Shown here: piece after piece, positions 7,434 through 14,519 of the stretch
Position numbering within the stretch: position 1 is the stretch's first letter
Layout of the letters: the number at the start of each line of letters is the position of its first letter
Assembly: GCA_017353815.1 (NCBI GenBank)
Contig: JAFMSB010000014.1
Coordinates: forward strand, 1-14,519
Reading direction: 5' to 3'
DNA from: Methylocapsa sp.
GTDB taxonomy: Bacteria > Pseudomonadota > Alphaproteobacteria > Rhizobiales > Beijerinckiaceae
DNA: 14,519 nucleotides
Position numbers and translations under genes: made by a program
Notes under the pieces: generated by a model
Told to the model about the DNA's origin: nothing
The model's database searches: none
Seen by the model: the letters and a program-made list of their open reading frames with translations, nothing else

Positions 7434-7790
7434 ATGGCGGAACTAACGGTCGTGATCGCGGGCCGGACCTATAGGCTCGCTTGCGGCGAAGGAGAGGAAG
7501 ACCGCCTTGAGGATCTGGCCCGGCTGGTCAATGCCAAAATCGCCGCCATAAAACAGCGCTTTGGCGCCATTGGCGATCAGCGCCTCACGGTAATGGCCGC
7601 GATTACCCTTGCCGATGAGTGGGCCGAGGCCAAAGACCAAATCCGCGAGCTTGAGGCCGAGGTGGCGAGGCTCAAAATGGCCGCTGCCGGCGCGCCCCCT
7701 TGGGCAAGCGGACTTGCGGCATCGCTCGGCGAAGCCGCGCAGCGCATCGAGAGAATGGCGCAGGAGCTCAACGAATCGAGCCGGATATAG
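7434..7790 (+). CDS. zapA: Cell division protein ZapA
   Basis: Small cytosolic protein that binds FtsZ and bundles its protofilaments at the division site. 118 residues. The N-terminal ZapA globular domain is visible as LTVVIAGRTYRLACGEGEED (residues 4-23), LARLVNAKI and QRLTVMAAITLADEW (residues 49-63), followed by a coiled coil, AKDQIRELEAEVARLK (residues 66-81), that mediates dimer or tetramer assembly. A second helix near the C-terminus (AAQRIERMAQELNE) follows a Pro/Gly-rich hinge. ATG 7434 is chosen because AAGGAGG lies five bases upstream; the frame is open further upstream to 7392 but overlaps the DUF4164 gene without motif support. It shares a transcript with the DUF4164 gene. Confidence 0.92.
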   Translation: MAELTVVIAGRTYRLACGEGEEDRLEDLARLVNAKIAAIKQRFGAIGDQRLTVMAAITLADEWAEAKDQIRELEAEVARLKMAAAGAPPWASGLAASLGEAAQRIERMAQELNESSRI

Positions 7791-7810
7791 GCCCGCGCAT
7801 ATTGTCAAGA

Positions 7811-7873
7811 GCGAGGAAAGGCCTTTGAGTGCAAAGTGACACATAGAGCGCGGCGCGAGCCTAACTTCCTCGC
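7811..7873 (+). ncRNA. Candidate structured RNA between zapA and the ydcF-like gene
   Basis: An outer stem pairs GCGAGGAA (7811-7818) with TTCCTCGC (7866-7873) and continues with AGGC (7819-7822) against GCCT (7859-7862) across a three-base bulge, giving 12 base pairs. Inside, CTTTG-AGTG-CAAAG (7823-7836) forms a second hairpin directly abutting the outer stem, and CGCGGCGCG (7850-7858) may form a third short one, giving a three-way-junction-like fold of 63 bases. No T-run follows, so a terminator is unlikely. It ends 23 bases before the TTG start at 7897, so it would be the leader of that gene or the 3' UTR of zapA. In many proteobacteria the site downstream of zapA holds 6S RNA, but this element is much too short for that and I match it to no known class. 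Confidence 0.4.
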
Positions 7874-7896
7874 CCGGCCAAAAAATGGATTAAGCG

Positions 7897-8601
7897 TTGG
7901 ACACTCACGCTGATCCGCGCAGCCGGGCCAAAGCAACCGGCGAGAAAGCCCGCTTTCGGCGGCCGCGGCGGGCGCCGATTCTCGTAGCGGTCCTTCTGGC
8001 CGCGGCGGCTCTTCTTGCTGTTGCCCCCATCCGGGAGCCGCTTTTGCGCGCCGCGGGATGGGCGCTCGTCGTGGATGAGCCGGCCGCGCCGTCCGACATT
8101 ATCGTCATATCGGTCGATTCCGGTGGCGCAGGCGCGCTCGAAGCGGCCGATCTTGTCAAAAGCGGCGTCGCGGCGCGCGTTGCGGTCTTTACCGATCCTC
8201 CGAGCGGCGAGGATTACGAGTTCATCCGCCGCGGGCTGCCTTACGAGGATGCGAGCGCAAGACAGATTCGCCAGCTTCGCTGGCTTGGCGTAACCGATGT
8301 CATGCAAATCCCTCGATCGGAGGCCGGAACCGAGGGCGAAGGCGAGGCGCTTCCACGCTGGTGCGACGAGCACCAGTTCCGGTCCCTTGTGTTTGTCGCG
8401 GCAAAAGACCATTCGCGGCGTGTGCGCCGTGTCCTGAACCGGGCCATGAAGGGCCACGCGGCACGGGTTACGGTTAAGGCCGCGCGTTACTCGGATTTCG
8501 ACCCCGGCCGGTGGTGGCAAACGCGCGAAAACATCCGGACAGAGGTCATTGAGCTGCAGAAGCTCATGCTCGATGTTGTTCTGCACCCGCTCTCGTTTTG
8601 A
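7897..8601 (+). CDS. Membrane-anchored YdcF/SanA-like (DUF218) protein
   Basis: 234 residues from TTG 7897; an in-frame TAA at 7890-7892 rules out any earlier start and there is no ATG near the N-terminus. A basic cytosolic leader (residues 1-26) is followed by one hydrophobic segment, APILVAVLLAAAALLAVAPI (about 27-46), so the rest probably lies on the periplasmic side. The DUF218-type fold is suggested by SDIIVISVDSGGAGALEAAD, then VKSGVAARVAVFTD, a middle part with RQIRQLRWLGV, and FRSLVFVAAKDHSRRVRRVL near residues 160-180, which corresponds to the usual TS-x-x-H-x-x-RA element. The classic GG of the first strand and the E-N motif are poorly preserved, so this is a divergent member. Related proteins (SanA, ElyC) affect envelope integrity; the role here is unknown. 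It converges on murB, with 136 bases between the stops. Confidence 0.65.
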   Translation: MDTHADPRSRAKATGEKARFRRPRRAPILVAVLLAAAALLAVAPIREPLLRAAGWALVVDEPAAPSDIIVISVDSGGAGALEAADLVKSGVAARVAVFTDPPSGEDYEFIRRGLPYEDASARQIRQLRWLGVTDVMQIPRSEAGTEGEGEALPRWCDEHQFRSLVFVAAKDHSRRVRRVLNRAMKGHAARVTVKAARYSDFDPGRWWQTRENIRTEVIELQKLMLDVVLHPLSF

Positions 8602-8659
8602 TTTCGGGTGCATGATCAAGTGAGCGGATGAGATCCCGCCGGTCCGGTGGATCGCAACT

Positions 8660-8681
8660 CAACCGGCGCCGGTTGCGCCGG
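8660..8681. repeat. GC-rich palindrome/hairpin between convergent genes
   Basis: CAACCGGCGCCGGTTG (8660-8675) is a perfect 16-base palindrome. An overlapping alternative hairpin is CCGGCGC (8663-8669), loop CGGTT, GCGCCGG (8675-8681). It lies between the stops of the ydcF-like gene (8601) and murB (8738), the expected place for a bidirectional terminator, but neither strand shows a T-run after it. It may act as an RNA 3'-end stabiliser or aid factor-dependent termination; this is inferred from position. Confidence 0.45.
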
Positions 8682-8737
8682 ATCGATGCTGCAGGTTCAG
8701 CGCTTTGTGCAAGCCAGACGTGTTTTATTGGCGGCGC

Positions 8738-9685
8738 TCAGCTTACGCGCCCGAGGCGCAAGATTTCCCATTCGAGTTCCACACCGCTCGTCTCAAAGAC
8801 GCGGCTGCGGACCATCTCGCCCAAAGCTTCTAGGTCAGCCGTTGAGGCCTTGCCGCGGTTGATGAGAAAATTGCAGTGGAGCTCCGAAACCTGGGCATCT
8901 CCCACCCTGAGGCCGCGGCAGCCCGCTTTGTCGATCAATTCCCAAGCCTTGCGGCCCGGCGGATTCTTGAAGGTTGAGCCGCCGGTGCGGGTATTCACCG
9001 GCTGGGTCAGCGCGCGCAGGCGGGTGATCGCCGCCATCTCCGCAAGTATCTTGGCAGGGTCGCCAACGCTGCCTCGAAATCCGGCGCCGGTAAAAACAAC
9101 ATCCCCGGGCACGCCGCAATGGCGGTACGAAAAGCCCATATCCGCAGGCTGAAATTCCCGCACGCGGCCGCTGCGGTCAATGCCCCGGCAAGAAACCAAA
9201 ACATCCGCGGTTTCCGAACCATAAGCCCCGGCATTCATCCTGAGCGCGCCGCCTATGGTGCCGGGTATGCCGCGAAAAAAGGCAAGGCCCGCAATGCCCG
9301 CATTGGCGGCGGCCGATGCAAGCTTTACATCCGGCACAGCGGCTCCGGCGCGCAAGGTCAAACCATCGGTCTCAAGATTCTGGAATGCCCTTCCAAGCCG
9401 GGTCACCACGCCCGCAATACCGCCTTCGCGGATGAGAACATTTGAGCCCGCGCCAAGCACCAAAACGGAAATTGCGGGATCGAGGCGAGAAAAAAAATAG
9501 CTAAGGTCGCATTCGTCTTCAGGCTCGAAAAGGACTTGCGCCGGGCCACCGGTCCGGAACCAAGAGAACGGCGCCATTGGGGCGTTTGCCGCAAGTTTGC
9601 CGCGCAGCCCGGGCAACTGACCACGGAGCCCCGGCACAATGTCTTTGAAGAGGGGTGTCGTGCCGCCCTTATCAGGAGAGAGCAT
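8738..9685 (-). CDS. murB: UDP-N-acetylenolpyruvoylglucosamine reductase MurB
   Basis: Cytosolic FAD enzyme that reduces UDP-GlcNAc-enolpyruvate with NADPH to UDP-MurNAc, the second committed step of peptidoglycan precursor synthesis. 315 residues from ATG 9685. FAD-binding part: [34 protein letters not shown] (residues 75-94), [20 protein letters not shown]. Substrate and catalytic part: [20 protein letters not shown] with catalytic Ser237, [30 protein letters not shown], and the C-terminal GVELEWEI with the catalytic Glu candidate. The absence of the long Tyr loop of the E. coli enzyme suggests the shorter type II form. The start overlaps the murC end by 14 bases. The frame is open up to 9862, but that part lies inside murC and shows no MurB similarity. 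The Shine-Dalgarno is weak, consistent with coupling to murC. Confidence 0.95.
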   Translation of the reverse strand: MLSPDKGGTTPLFKDIVPGLRGQLPGLRGKLAANAPMAPFSWFRTGGPAQVLFEPEDECDLSYFFSRLDPAISVLVLGAGSNVLIREGGIAGVVTRLGRAFQNLETDGLTLRAGAAVPDVKLASAAANAGIAGLAFFRGIPGTIGGALRMNAGAYGSETADVLVSCRGIDRSGRVREFQPADMGFSYRHCGVPGDVVFTGAGFRGSVGDPAKILAEMAAITRLRALTQPVNTRTGGSTFKNPPGRKAWELIDKAGCRGLRVGDAQVSELHCNFLINRGKASTADLEALGEMVRSRVFETSGVELEWEILRLGRVS

Positions 9686-11093
9686 CGCAAACCGCATCCG
9701 CGGCGAGCTGGCCCGGCAGCGCATGCGCCCATTGGGTAATATTGCCGGCGCCAAGGAAAACGATGTAATCGCCCTGCTTTGCGAGCGAGCAGATGAGAGC
9801 CGGTAGATCCTCCGGACTTTTGAGCGGGAGCACATGGGTATGCCCGTGCGCCTTGAGCCCAATTACCAAGGAATCCCGGCTTGCACCTTCGATTGGCGCT
9901 TCGCCTGCCGGATAGACATCGGCCACAATCACAACGTCGGCATCATCAAACGCGCAGACGAAACCATCAAAAAGGGAGTGAAGCCTTGTATAGCGGTGCG
10001 GCTGAACGATGGCGATGACGCGGCCTTTGGCCGACGCGCGGGCAGCGCGCAGGACGGCTGCGATTTCGACCGGATGGTGGCCGTAATCATCGAATATGGC
10101 AGCTCCATTCCATTCGCCGACCCGCGTAAAGCGGCGCTTGACCCCGCCAAATCCGGAAAGCGCCTTTCTAATCGTTTCGCCGCCGATTCCGAGCCGGTGG
10201 GCGACGGCGATCGCCGCCGTGGCGTTCAGTGCGTTGTGATGGCCGGGCATTGGAAGCTCGATGTTATCGAGCATCGCCTTCGCGCCATTGTCCGGATCGC
10301 GGATGAGAACCCTAAAGCGCGAGACCCCGTTCGAAAGATCGAGATCGGTGATTTGAACCCCGGCATCCGGTGCCACGCCATAAGTTATCACGCGCCGGTC
10401 TTCGATCGTGGCGGCAAGCTCGCGCACCGTTGGGTGATCGGCGCACATGACCGCAAAACCATAAAAAGGAATGTTTTCGACAAAGGCGCGAAAGGCCTCC
10501 TTGATCGCGGCAAAGGTCTTGAAATGGTCGAGATGCTCCGGATCGATGTTGGTCACGATCGCGATATCGGCTGGAAGCTTAAGAAACGTGCCGTCGCTTT
10601 CGTCGGCTTCGACCACCATCCAATCGCCGCTGCCAAGCCGCGCGTTGGTGCCATAGGCATTAATGATCCCGCCATTGATCACGGTCGGGTCGAGTCTCCC
10701 GGCTTCGAACAGTGCGGCGACGAGCGATGTCGTGGTTGTCTTGCCGTGTGTGCCTGCAACTGCGACACAATGCTTGAGCCGCATGAGCTCGGCAAGCATC
10801 TCGGCGCGGCGCACGACCGGCAAATGCTTCGTGCGCGCGGCAGCAAGCTCGGGATTGTCGCGCTTGATCGCAGTCGAGACGACAACGACCTGGGCCGCGC
10901 CGAGATGCCCTCCGTCATGGCCAATGTAGATGAGCGCGCCTTTGCCCCGCAGCCGCGTAACATTGGCATTCGCGGCGGCATCCGATCCCTGCACCTTGTA
11001 GCCAAGGTTCAACAAAACCTCGGCAATCCCCGACATGCCTATGCCGCCGATGCCGATAAAATGGATCGGGCCGAGTTTATCCGGCAGTCTCAT
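9672..11093 (-). CDS. murC: UDP-N-acetylmuramate-L-alanine ligase MurC
   Basis: Cytosolic ATP-dependent ligase adding the first amino acid (L-Ala) to UDP-MurNAc, the product of neighbouring murB. 473 residues, standard length. N-terminal UDP-binding domain: [20 protein letters not shown] (residues 10-29). Central Mur ligase domain: [12 protein letters not shown] with the P-loop at 114-120, [10 protein letters not shown] (161-170) and [11 protein letters not shown] (181-191) binding Mg and substrate. C-terminal domain: [19 protein letters not shown], and [10 protein letters not shown] (335-344), the MurC-type signature. ATG 11093 is supported by AAGG six bases upstream (CAAGGCCC-ATG) and overlaps the murG end by 17 bases; its own end overlaps murB by 14 bases. 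Translational coupling along the chain is likely. Confidence 0.97.
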   Translation of the reverse strand: MRLPDKLGPIHFIGIGGIGMSGIAEVLLNLGYKVQGSDAAANANVTRLRGKGALIYIGHDGGHLGAAQVVVVSTAIKRDNPELAAARTKHLPVVRRAEMLAELMRLKHCVAVAGTHGKTTTTSLVAALFEAGRLDPTVINGGIINAYGTNARLGSGDWMVVEADESDGTFLKLPADIAIVTNIDPEHLDHFKTFAAIKEAFRAFVENIPFYGFAVMCADHPTVRELAATIEDRRVITYGVAPDAGVQITDLDLSNGVSRFRVLIRDPDNGAKAMLDNIELPMPGHHNALNATAAIAVAHRLGIGGETIRKALSGFGGVKRRFTRVGEWNGAAIFDDYGHHPVEIAAVLRAARASAKGRVIAIVQPHRYTRLHSLFDGFVCAFDDADVVIVADVYPAGEAPIEGASRDSLVIGLKAHGHTHVLPLKSPEDLPALICSLAKQGDYIVFLGAGNITQWAHALPGQLAADAVCDALS

Positions 11094-12201
11094 GGGCCTT
11101 GTCCTTGTCGCTCGTTAAACCCTGCACGAGGCGCGCGAGCCTGTCGGCGGCATCGGGGATGCCCACGCGCCTTGCCGCCGCGGCGCGGGCTGCAAGAGCG
11201 GGCATATCCGAGAGCACCTCGGAAAGAGAACTCGCCAGCCATTGCGGCGAAAATACGCTCTGCGCGGCCACGGCGGCGGCCCCGGTTGCGGCAAGCTGCC
11301 CGGCATTTGCGGCCTGATCCTGGTCGAGAGCGTGAGGGAGCGGCACCAAGATTGCCGGACGGCCGATCACCGCGAGTTCCGACACCGTCGAAGCGCCCGC
11401 CCGGGCAATAACGAGATGAGCTTGCGCCATCCTTGCCGGCAGATCGGGGAAAAAGGGCTTGACCTCGGCATCCATGCCCAATGCCGCGTAAGCGCTGCAC
11501 ACCCGGGTGACATCCTCGGAGCGCGCCTGTTGAACGAAGATGAGTTTTCGCCGGTCATCCTCGGCGAGCAGCGCAATCGCGGCAGGCACGATGTCGGAAA
11601 ATATCCGGGCGCCCTGAGACCCCCCCGTAACGAGGACGCGTAATTTGCCATCGGACCCGCCCGGAAAGGGCGTTCGCGCCGCCTCAAGGACCATTGGCCG
11701 GACAGGGTTGCCGGTCAAATGCACCCGCGGTTGCAAGCCTTCGGGCAGGCCCTCAAGGACGGCAAATCCCTTGGCGATGACACGGGCGCTTGGAGCAAGA
11801 AACCGGTTGGCGCGCCCGATGACCGCATTGCTTTCGTGCAAGAGCGTTGGGATGCCAAGCCATGCTGCGGCAAGAAGCGGGGGAACCGCCGGATAGCCGC
11901 CAAAACCAATGACCGCGCCCGGCTCAATCCGCTTAAGGAGCCTTCGCGCGGAAAGAGTGCCTGCTGCGAGCGTCAAGAGCGCGTTCGCCCGCAAAAATAT
12001 CGCGCCTTCGCTGGGAGAGGCAGCGGCAATGAGGTGAGTGTCGCGGGCAGGAAAATCGCCGCCATATTGCCGCGCTCTTTCGTCGGTGACGAGGTGAACC
12101 TCGAAGCCGCGGAGCGCAAGCGCTTGGCTCAATGCCGCCGCCGGGAACAAATGGCCGCCGGTGCCACCCGCGGCAACCACTGCGCGCAGCCCCGCCCTCA
12201 T
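11077..12201 (-). CDS. murG: Lipid II synthase MurG (UDP-GlcNAc:undecaprenyl-PP-MurNAc-pentapeptide transferase)
   Basis: Peripheral inner-membrane glycosyltransferase that adds GlcNAc to lipid I to give lipid II, the substrate of FtsW. 374 residues from ATG 12201. N-terminal lipid I-binding domain: [19 protein letters not shown] with GGTGGH at 12-17, [14 protein letters not shown], and [17 protein letters not shown] with the conserved His and Glu near 122-123. C-terminal UDP-GlcNAc domain: [17 protein letters not shown] (191-200), and [20 protein letters not shown] with Glu275, followed by [11 protein letters not shown]. The start shares an ATGA with the ftsW stop (four-base overlap). The frame is open far upstream to 12630, but that part lies in ftsW and is a shadow. 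The C-terminal end overlaps murC by 17 bases. Confidence 0.96.
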   Translation of the reverse strand: MRAGLRAVVAAGGTGGHLFPAAALSQALALRGFEVHLVTDERARQYGGDFPARDTHLIAAASPSEGAIFLRANALLTLAAGTLSARRLLKRIEPGAVIGFGGYPAVPPLLAAAWLGIPTLLHESNAVIGRANRFLAPSARVIAKGFAVLEGLPEGLQPRVHLTGNPVRPMVLEAARTPFPGGSDGKLRVLVTGGSQGARIFSDIVPAAIALLAEDDRRKLIFVQQARSEDVTRVCSAYAALGMDAEVKPFFPDLPARMAQAHLVIARAGASTVSELAVIGRPAILVPLPHALDQDQAANAGQLAATGAAAVAAQSVFSPQWLASSLSEVLSDMPALAARAAAARRVGIPDAADRLARLVQGLTSDKDKAHETAG

Positions 12202-13343
12202 GCTGCGGCATCCGCCGGCATTGGGGCAAGGATCGCCGAACCCGGCCGCTTGCGCAACAAAGCAATCAGAAAGCCGACGGCAAGAGCGAGCGAGATCAGC
12301 GAGGAGCCGCCATAGGAGAGAAACGGCAGAGTCATACCTTTGGCCGGGATAAGATGCACATTGACCGCCATATTGATTGTGCTCTGCAGGCCAAAAAGAA
12401 GCACGAGGCCCGCTGCCGCAAGCCGGCAGAAAGGATCCACGGTGCGTGCCGCCGCGAGCAGGCCGCGCAAAACTATGAACGCGAATATTGCGGCGATCAG
12501 GAGACAGGCAGCTACTCCGAATTCTTCTGCGGTCACCGCAAAAATGAAATCGGTGTGGGCGTCGGGGAGAATGCGCTTGACCGTCCCTTCTCCGGGCCCT
12601 TTGCCGAACCAGCCGCCAGAGAGAAAACAATTGAGCGCGGTGTCGATCTGAAACGTATCGGCAATGCCGCCGCCCGCGGCGCCGGGATCGATGAACCGCA
12701 GCACCCGGGCGCGCACATGCGGCACCAATTTATATGCAAGCAGGGCCCCGCCCGCACCCGCACCGCCTATTCCTGCGACCCAAAACCAGTGAAGCCCGGC
12801 CATGAAGAAAAGCGCGGCCCAGATGAGCGAAACGAGCATCGTCTGGCCGAAATCGGGCTGAAGGATGAGCGGAACGATCGTGACGGCTAGCAGAAATATT
12901 GCAAGAAGGATTGCGGGAACATCGCGCCTCTTGGCTCCTTCGGAAAAAGCCCAGGCCACGAGAACGACAAAGGCCGGCTTTAAAAACTCGGATGGCTGAA
13001 TGCCAAAAATCCACCGCCGCGATCCTTTGATCTCCTGGCCAAAAAAGAGGGCAATGAGGATCAATGCGAGCGAAATCGAAAACACGAATAGCGCGGCGCG
13101 CCGGACCTGGCGCGGCGAGAGAAAGGAAGCCCAAAGCAGCACCGCAATCGACGGAAAAAGATAGAGCGCATGGCGGTGCACGAAATGGAAGGCCGGAAGA
13201 TTGAGCCGCTCCGCAACCGGCGGGCTGCCGGCCATCGTCAAGACGAGTCCCAGCACCATCAGTGCCCCGGTGGCCGCCAAAATCCAGTGATCGATGGTCC
13301 ACCACCAGTTCGCCAGACTCGACCTTTCGGTGCGCGATACCAT
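12198..13343 (-). CDS. ftsW: Septal peptidoglycan polymerase FtsW (SEDS family)
   Basis: Integral membrane glycosyltransferase that polymerises lipid II at the division septum together with the FtsI transpeptidase. 381 residues with about ten hydrophobic segments, starting with WILAATGALMVLGLVLTMAG. SEDS family signatures: HRHALYLFPSIAVLLWASF, GSRRWIFGIQPSEFLKPAFV, LILQPDFGQTMLV (with the catalytic-type Asp), the large loop FLSGGWFGKGPGEGTVKRIL, PDAHTDFIFAVTAEEFG, and AKGMTLPFLSYGGSSLISLA near the C-terminus. FtsW rather than RodA is indicated by its place between murD and murG. ATG 13343 follows GGGGAAAGCAAC, an acceptable Shine-Dalgarno, 23 bases after the murD stop; the 25 extra residues of the longer frame to 13418 overlap murD. 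The 3' end overlaps murG as ATGA. Confidence 0.96.
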   Translation of the reverse strand: MVSRTERSSLANWWWTIDHWILAATGALMVLGLVLTMAGSPPVAERLNLPAFHFVHRHALYLFPSIAVLLWASFLSPRQVRRAALFVFSISLALILIALFFGQEIKGSRRWIFGIQPSEFLKPAFVVLVAWAFSEGAKRRDVPAILLAIFLLAVTIVPLILQPDFGQTMLVSLIWAALFFMAGLHWFWVAGIGGAGAGGALLAYKLVPHVRARVLRFIDPGAAGGGIADTFQIDTALNCFLSGGWFGKGPGEGTVKRILPDAHTDFIFAVTAEEFGVAACLLIAAIFAFIVLRGLLAAARTVDPFCRLAAAGLVLLFGLQSTINMAVNVHLIPAKGMTLPFLSYGGSSLISLALAVGFLIALLRKRPGSAILAPMPADAAA

Positions 13344-13366
13344 GTTGCTTTCCCCGATTTGCCTGT

Positions 13367-14519
13367 CTAAAGCGGCTTTTTTCCCGCCAGCAAAGCATTG
13401 ACGACCGCGCGGAACCAATCTCCGCGTTTCTCGAAATCCGCGAATTGGTCGAAGGAGGCCGAAGCAGGCGAAAGCAGCACGACAGGCGATTCGAGACCGC
13501 TTGCCTGGGCGTCGCGCGCCGCTGCCGGAACAGCCGCCTCGAGCGTGCCGCAGAGTTCAAAAGGAAAAGAATCTCCGATCGTTTGGGCAAAAAGCCCGGC
13601 CGCCTCGCCGATCAAATAGGCCTTAACGATACGGTCGAACAAAGGCCGCAACGGCTCGATACCGCCCGCTTTCGCCCTGCCGCCCGCGATCCAAAACACC
13701 CTCTCGAAGGCAAGAAGCGCCTTTTCCGCGGCATCGGCGTTAGTCGCTTTCGAATCATTGACAAAAAGAACTTTTCCGAGCCTGCCCACTTCTTCCAGCC
13801 GGTGCGGCAGGCCAGGAAAGGTCCGCAGGCCCTGCGCTATCCGGCCGGGATCGCTGCCAAGCGGTCCGAGTGCCGCAACCGCAGCCGCCGCATTTTGCGC
13901 ATTATGCCTGCCCCGCAGTGAAGAAATCCCGGCAAGATCGCCAGCCAAATGCGTCGTCCCAGCGCAACGGCGCACCAGCGCCGTGCCCTCAAGGATGATA
14001 GCATCCTCGCATTGGTCGATCGCGAATTGCGCCACCGATACGCATGTTGTCCTGCCGCCCGATTTGATGCGTTGCCGCGCAATTGCGCGGGATTCCTCGT
14101 CGTCCATTCCGATGACTGCAAGGCCGGCTCGCTCCACGAGCCGTGCCTTGATGGCGGCATAGTTCTCCATCGTGCCGTGCCGGTCGAGGTGATCGGGCGT
14201 GATATTCAATAGCACCCCAACCGAGGGATCGAGCGAGGGCGCAAGATCGATTTGAAACGACGAGCACTCGACGACATGGACGCGGTCTTTTGCCGGCGCA
14301 GCAAGAGCCAAGACCGGCGTGCCGATATTGCCGCCGGTCTCGGTCTCGAACCCAAACCTGCGGAAGAGGTGCGCAACAAGGGCCGTTGTCGTTGATTTGC
14401 CGTTGGTGCCGGTGATTGCAACAAAGTCCGAGTCCGGTGCAATCTTGCGCCGCTCGCGGCAAAACAATTCGATGTCGCCGATGATCTCCACGCCGCGCTT
14501 TTGCGCCATCTGCACGGTC
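13367..14519 (-). CDS. murD: UDP-N-acetylmuramoyl-L-alanine-D-glutamate ligase MurD (5' end beyond right edge)
   Basis: Cytosolic ATP-dependent ligase adding D-Glu to UDP-MurNAc-L-Ala, the step after MurC. 383 residues are visible; a complete MurD has about 450-470, so roughly the first 80-95 residues (most of the UDP-binding domain) lie outside the window and the GTG at 14515 is not the true start. Visible: [14 protein letters not shown] at the end of the first domain, the P-loop [33 protein letters not shown] with the substrate-contacting Ser and Gln, [11 protein letters not shown] with the Mg-binding His, [28 protein letters not shown], and the C-terminal [15 protein letters not shown] and [11 protein letters not shown]. 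No frame break is seen. The stop TAG at 13369-13367 lies 23 bases before ftsW, so this is the most upstream visible member of the dcw block. Confidence 0.96.
   Translation of the reverse strand, partial: TVQMAQKRGVEIIGDIELFCRERRKIAPDSDFVAITGTNGKSTTTALVAHLFRRFGFETETGGNIGTPVLALAAPAKDRVHVVECSSFQIDLAPSLDPSVGVLLNITPDHLDRHGTMENYAAIKARLVERAGLAVIGMDDEESRAIARQRIKSGGRTTCVSVAQFAIDQCEDAIILEGTALVRRCAGTTHLAGDLAGISSLRGRHNAQNAAAAVAALGPLGSDPGRIAQGLRTFPGLPHRLEEVGRLGKVLFVNDSKATNADAAEKALLAFERVFWIAGGRAKAGGIEPLRPLFDRIVKAYLIGEAAGLFAQTIGDSFPFELCGTLEAAVPAAARDAQASGLESPVVLLSPASASFDQFADFEKRGDWFRAVVNALLAGKKPL

Noticed and set aside
7791..7896. 6S RNA downstream of zapA
   Set aside because: Only 106 bases are available and the long bubble-containing rod of about 160 bases is not visible.
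9834..11411. A 525-codon open frame on the plus strand, antisense to murC and murG
   Set aside because: It mirrors the codon structure of two certain genes on the other strand, is rich in Arg, Asp and Gly without any family motif, and GC-rich codon bias commonly leaves antisense frames open.
12132..12890. A 252-codon plus-strand frame across murG/ftsW
   Set aside because: Antisense shadow of ftsW, rich in Arg, Lys and Glu, with no motif.
1..14519. CRISPR arrays, tRNA or rRNA genes, insertion sequences or prophage genes
   Set aside because: I looked for repeat-spacer periodicity, transposase or integrase motifs and tRNA-like arms and saw none.

Overview
This window looks like chromosomal DNA of a GC-rich alphaproteobacterium, most likely of the order Hyphomicrobiales (Rhizobiales). 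The basis is the gene content and order: a DUF4164 gene next to zapA, divergent from tkt-gap-pgk, close to a murD-ftsW-murG-murC-murB block. The protein sequences also read as alphaproteobacterial. A placement near Beijerinckiaceae or the methanotroph relatives is only an impression. Most genes are core housekeeping genes on the minus strand.

Layout from left to right. (1) Positions 1-1562, minus: the first 520 residues of a large nonribosomal peptide synthetase-like protein of the Pls/PosA type. Its adenylation domain is intact and runs off the left edge at the A10 lysine motif. (2) Positions 1563-2407: an 845-base spacer without an intact gene. It holds a decayed vapBC toxin-antitoxin relic (an antitoxin N-terminus joined to a PIN-toxin C-terminus, with most of the toxin deleted), a long imperfect hairpin, a perfect 7-bp inverted repeat, and two copies of a 17-base motif, one of them just upstream of the synthetase gene. 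(3) Positions 2408-6739, minus: tkt-gap-pgk, a carbon-metabolism operon (pentose phosphate or Calvin cycle plus lower glycolysis), with gap and pgk overlapping by four bases. (4) Positions 6740-7087: a 348-base divergent intergenic region. (5) Positions 7088-8601, plus: a small DUF4164 coiled-coil protein, the FtsZ-ring protein ZapA, a folded-RNA candidate, and a membrane-anchored YdcF/DUF218-like protein starting at TTG. (6) Positions 8738-14519, minus: murD (5' end outside the window), ftsW, murG, murC and murB. This is the distal half of the division and cell wall (dcw) cluster, tightly packed with overlapping ends.

How the genes fit together: MurB, MurC and MurD make and extend UDP-MurNAc-peptide, MurG converts lipid I to lipid II, and FtsW polymerises lipid II at the septum. 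ZapA, encoded on the other strand, acts on the FtsZ ring at the same septum. The dcw block stops after murB at a convergent boundary, so the usual ddl-ftsQ-ftsA-ftsZ continuation is absent here.

No clearly new multi-gene system is visible. The parts most worth a second look are the spacer at 1563-2407 (vapBC relic, repeated motif, hairpins), the start of the Pls/PosA-type synthetase, and the folded element between zapA and the ydcF-like gene.
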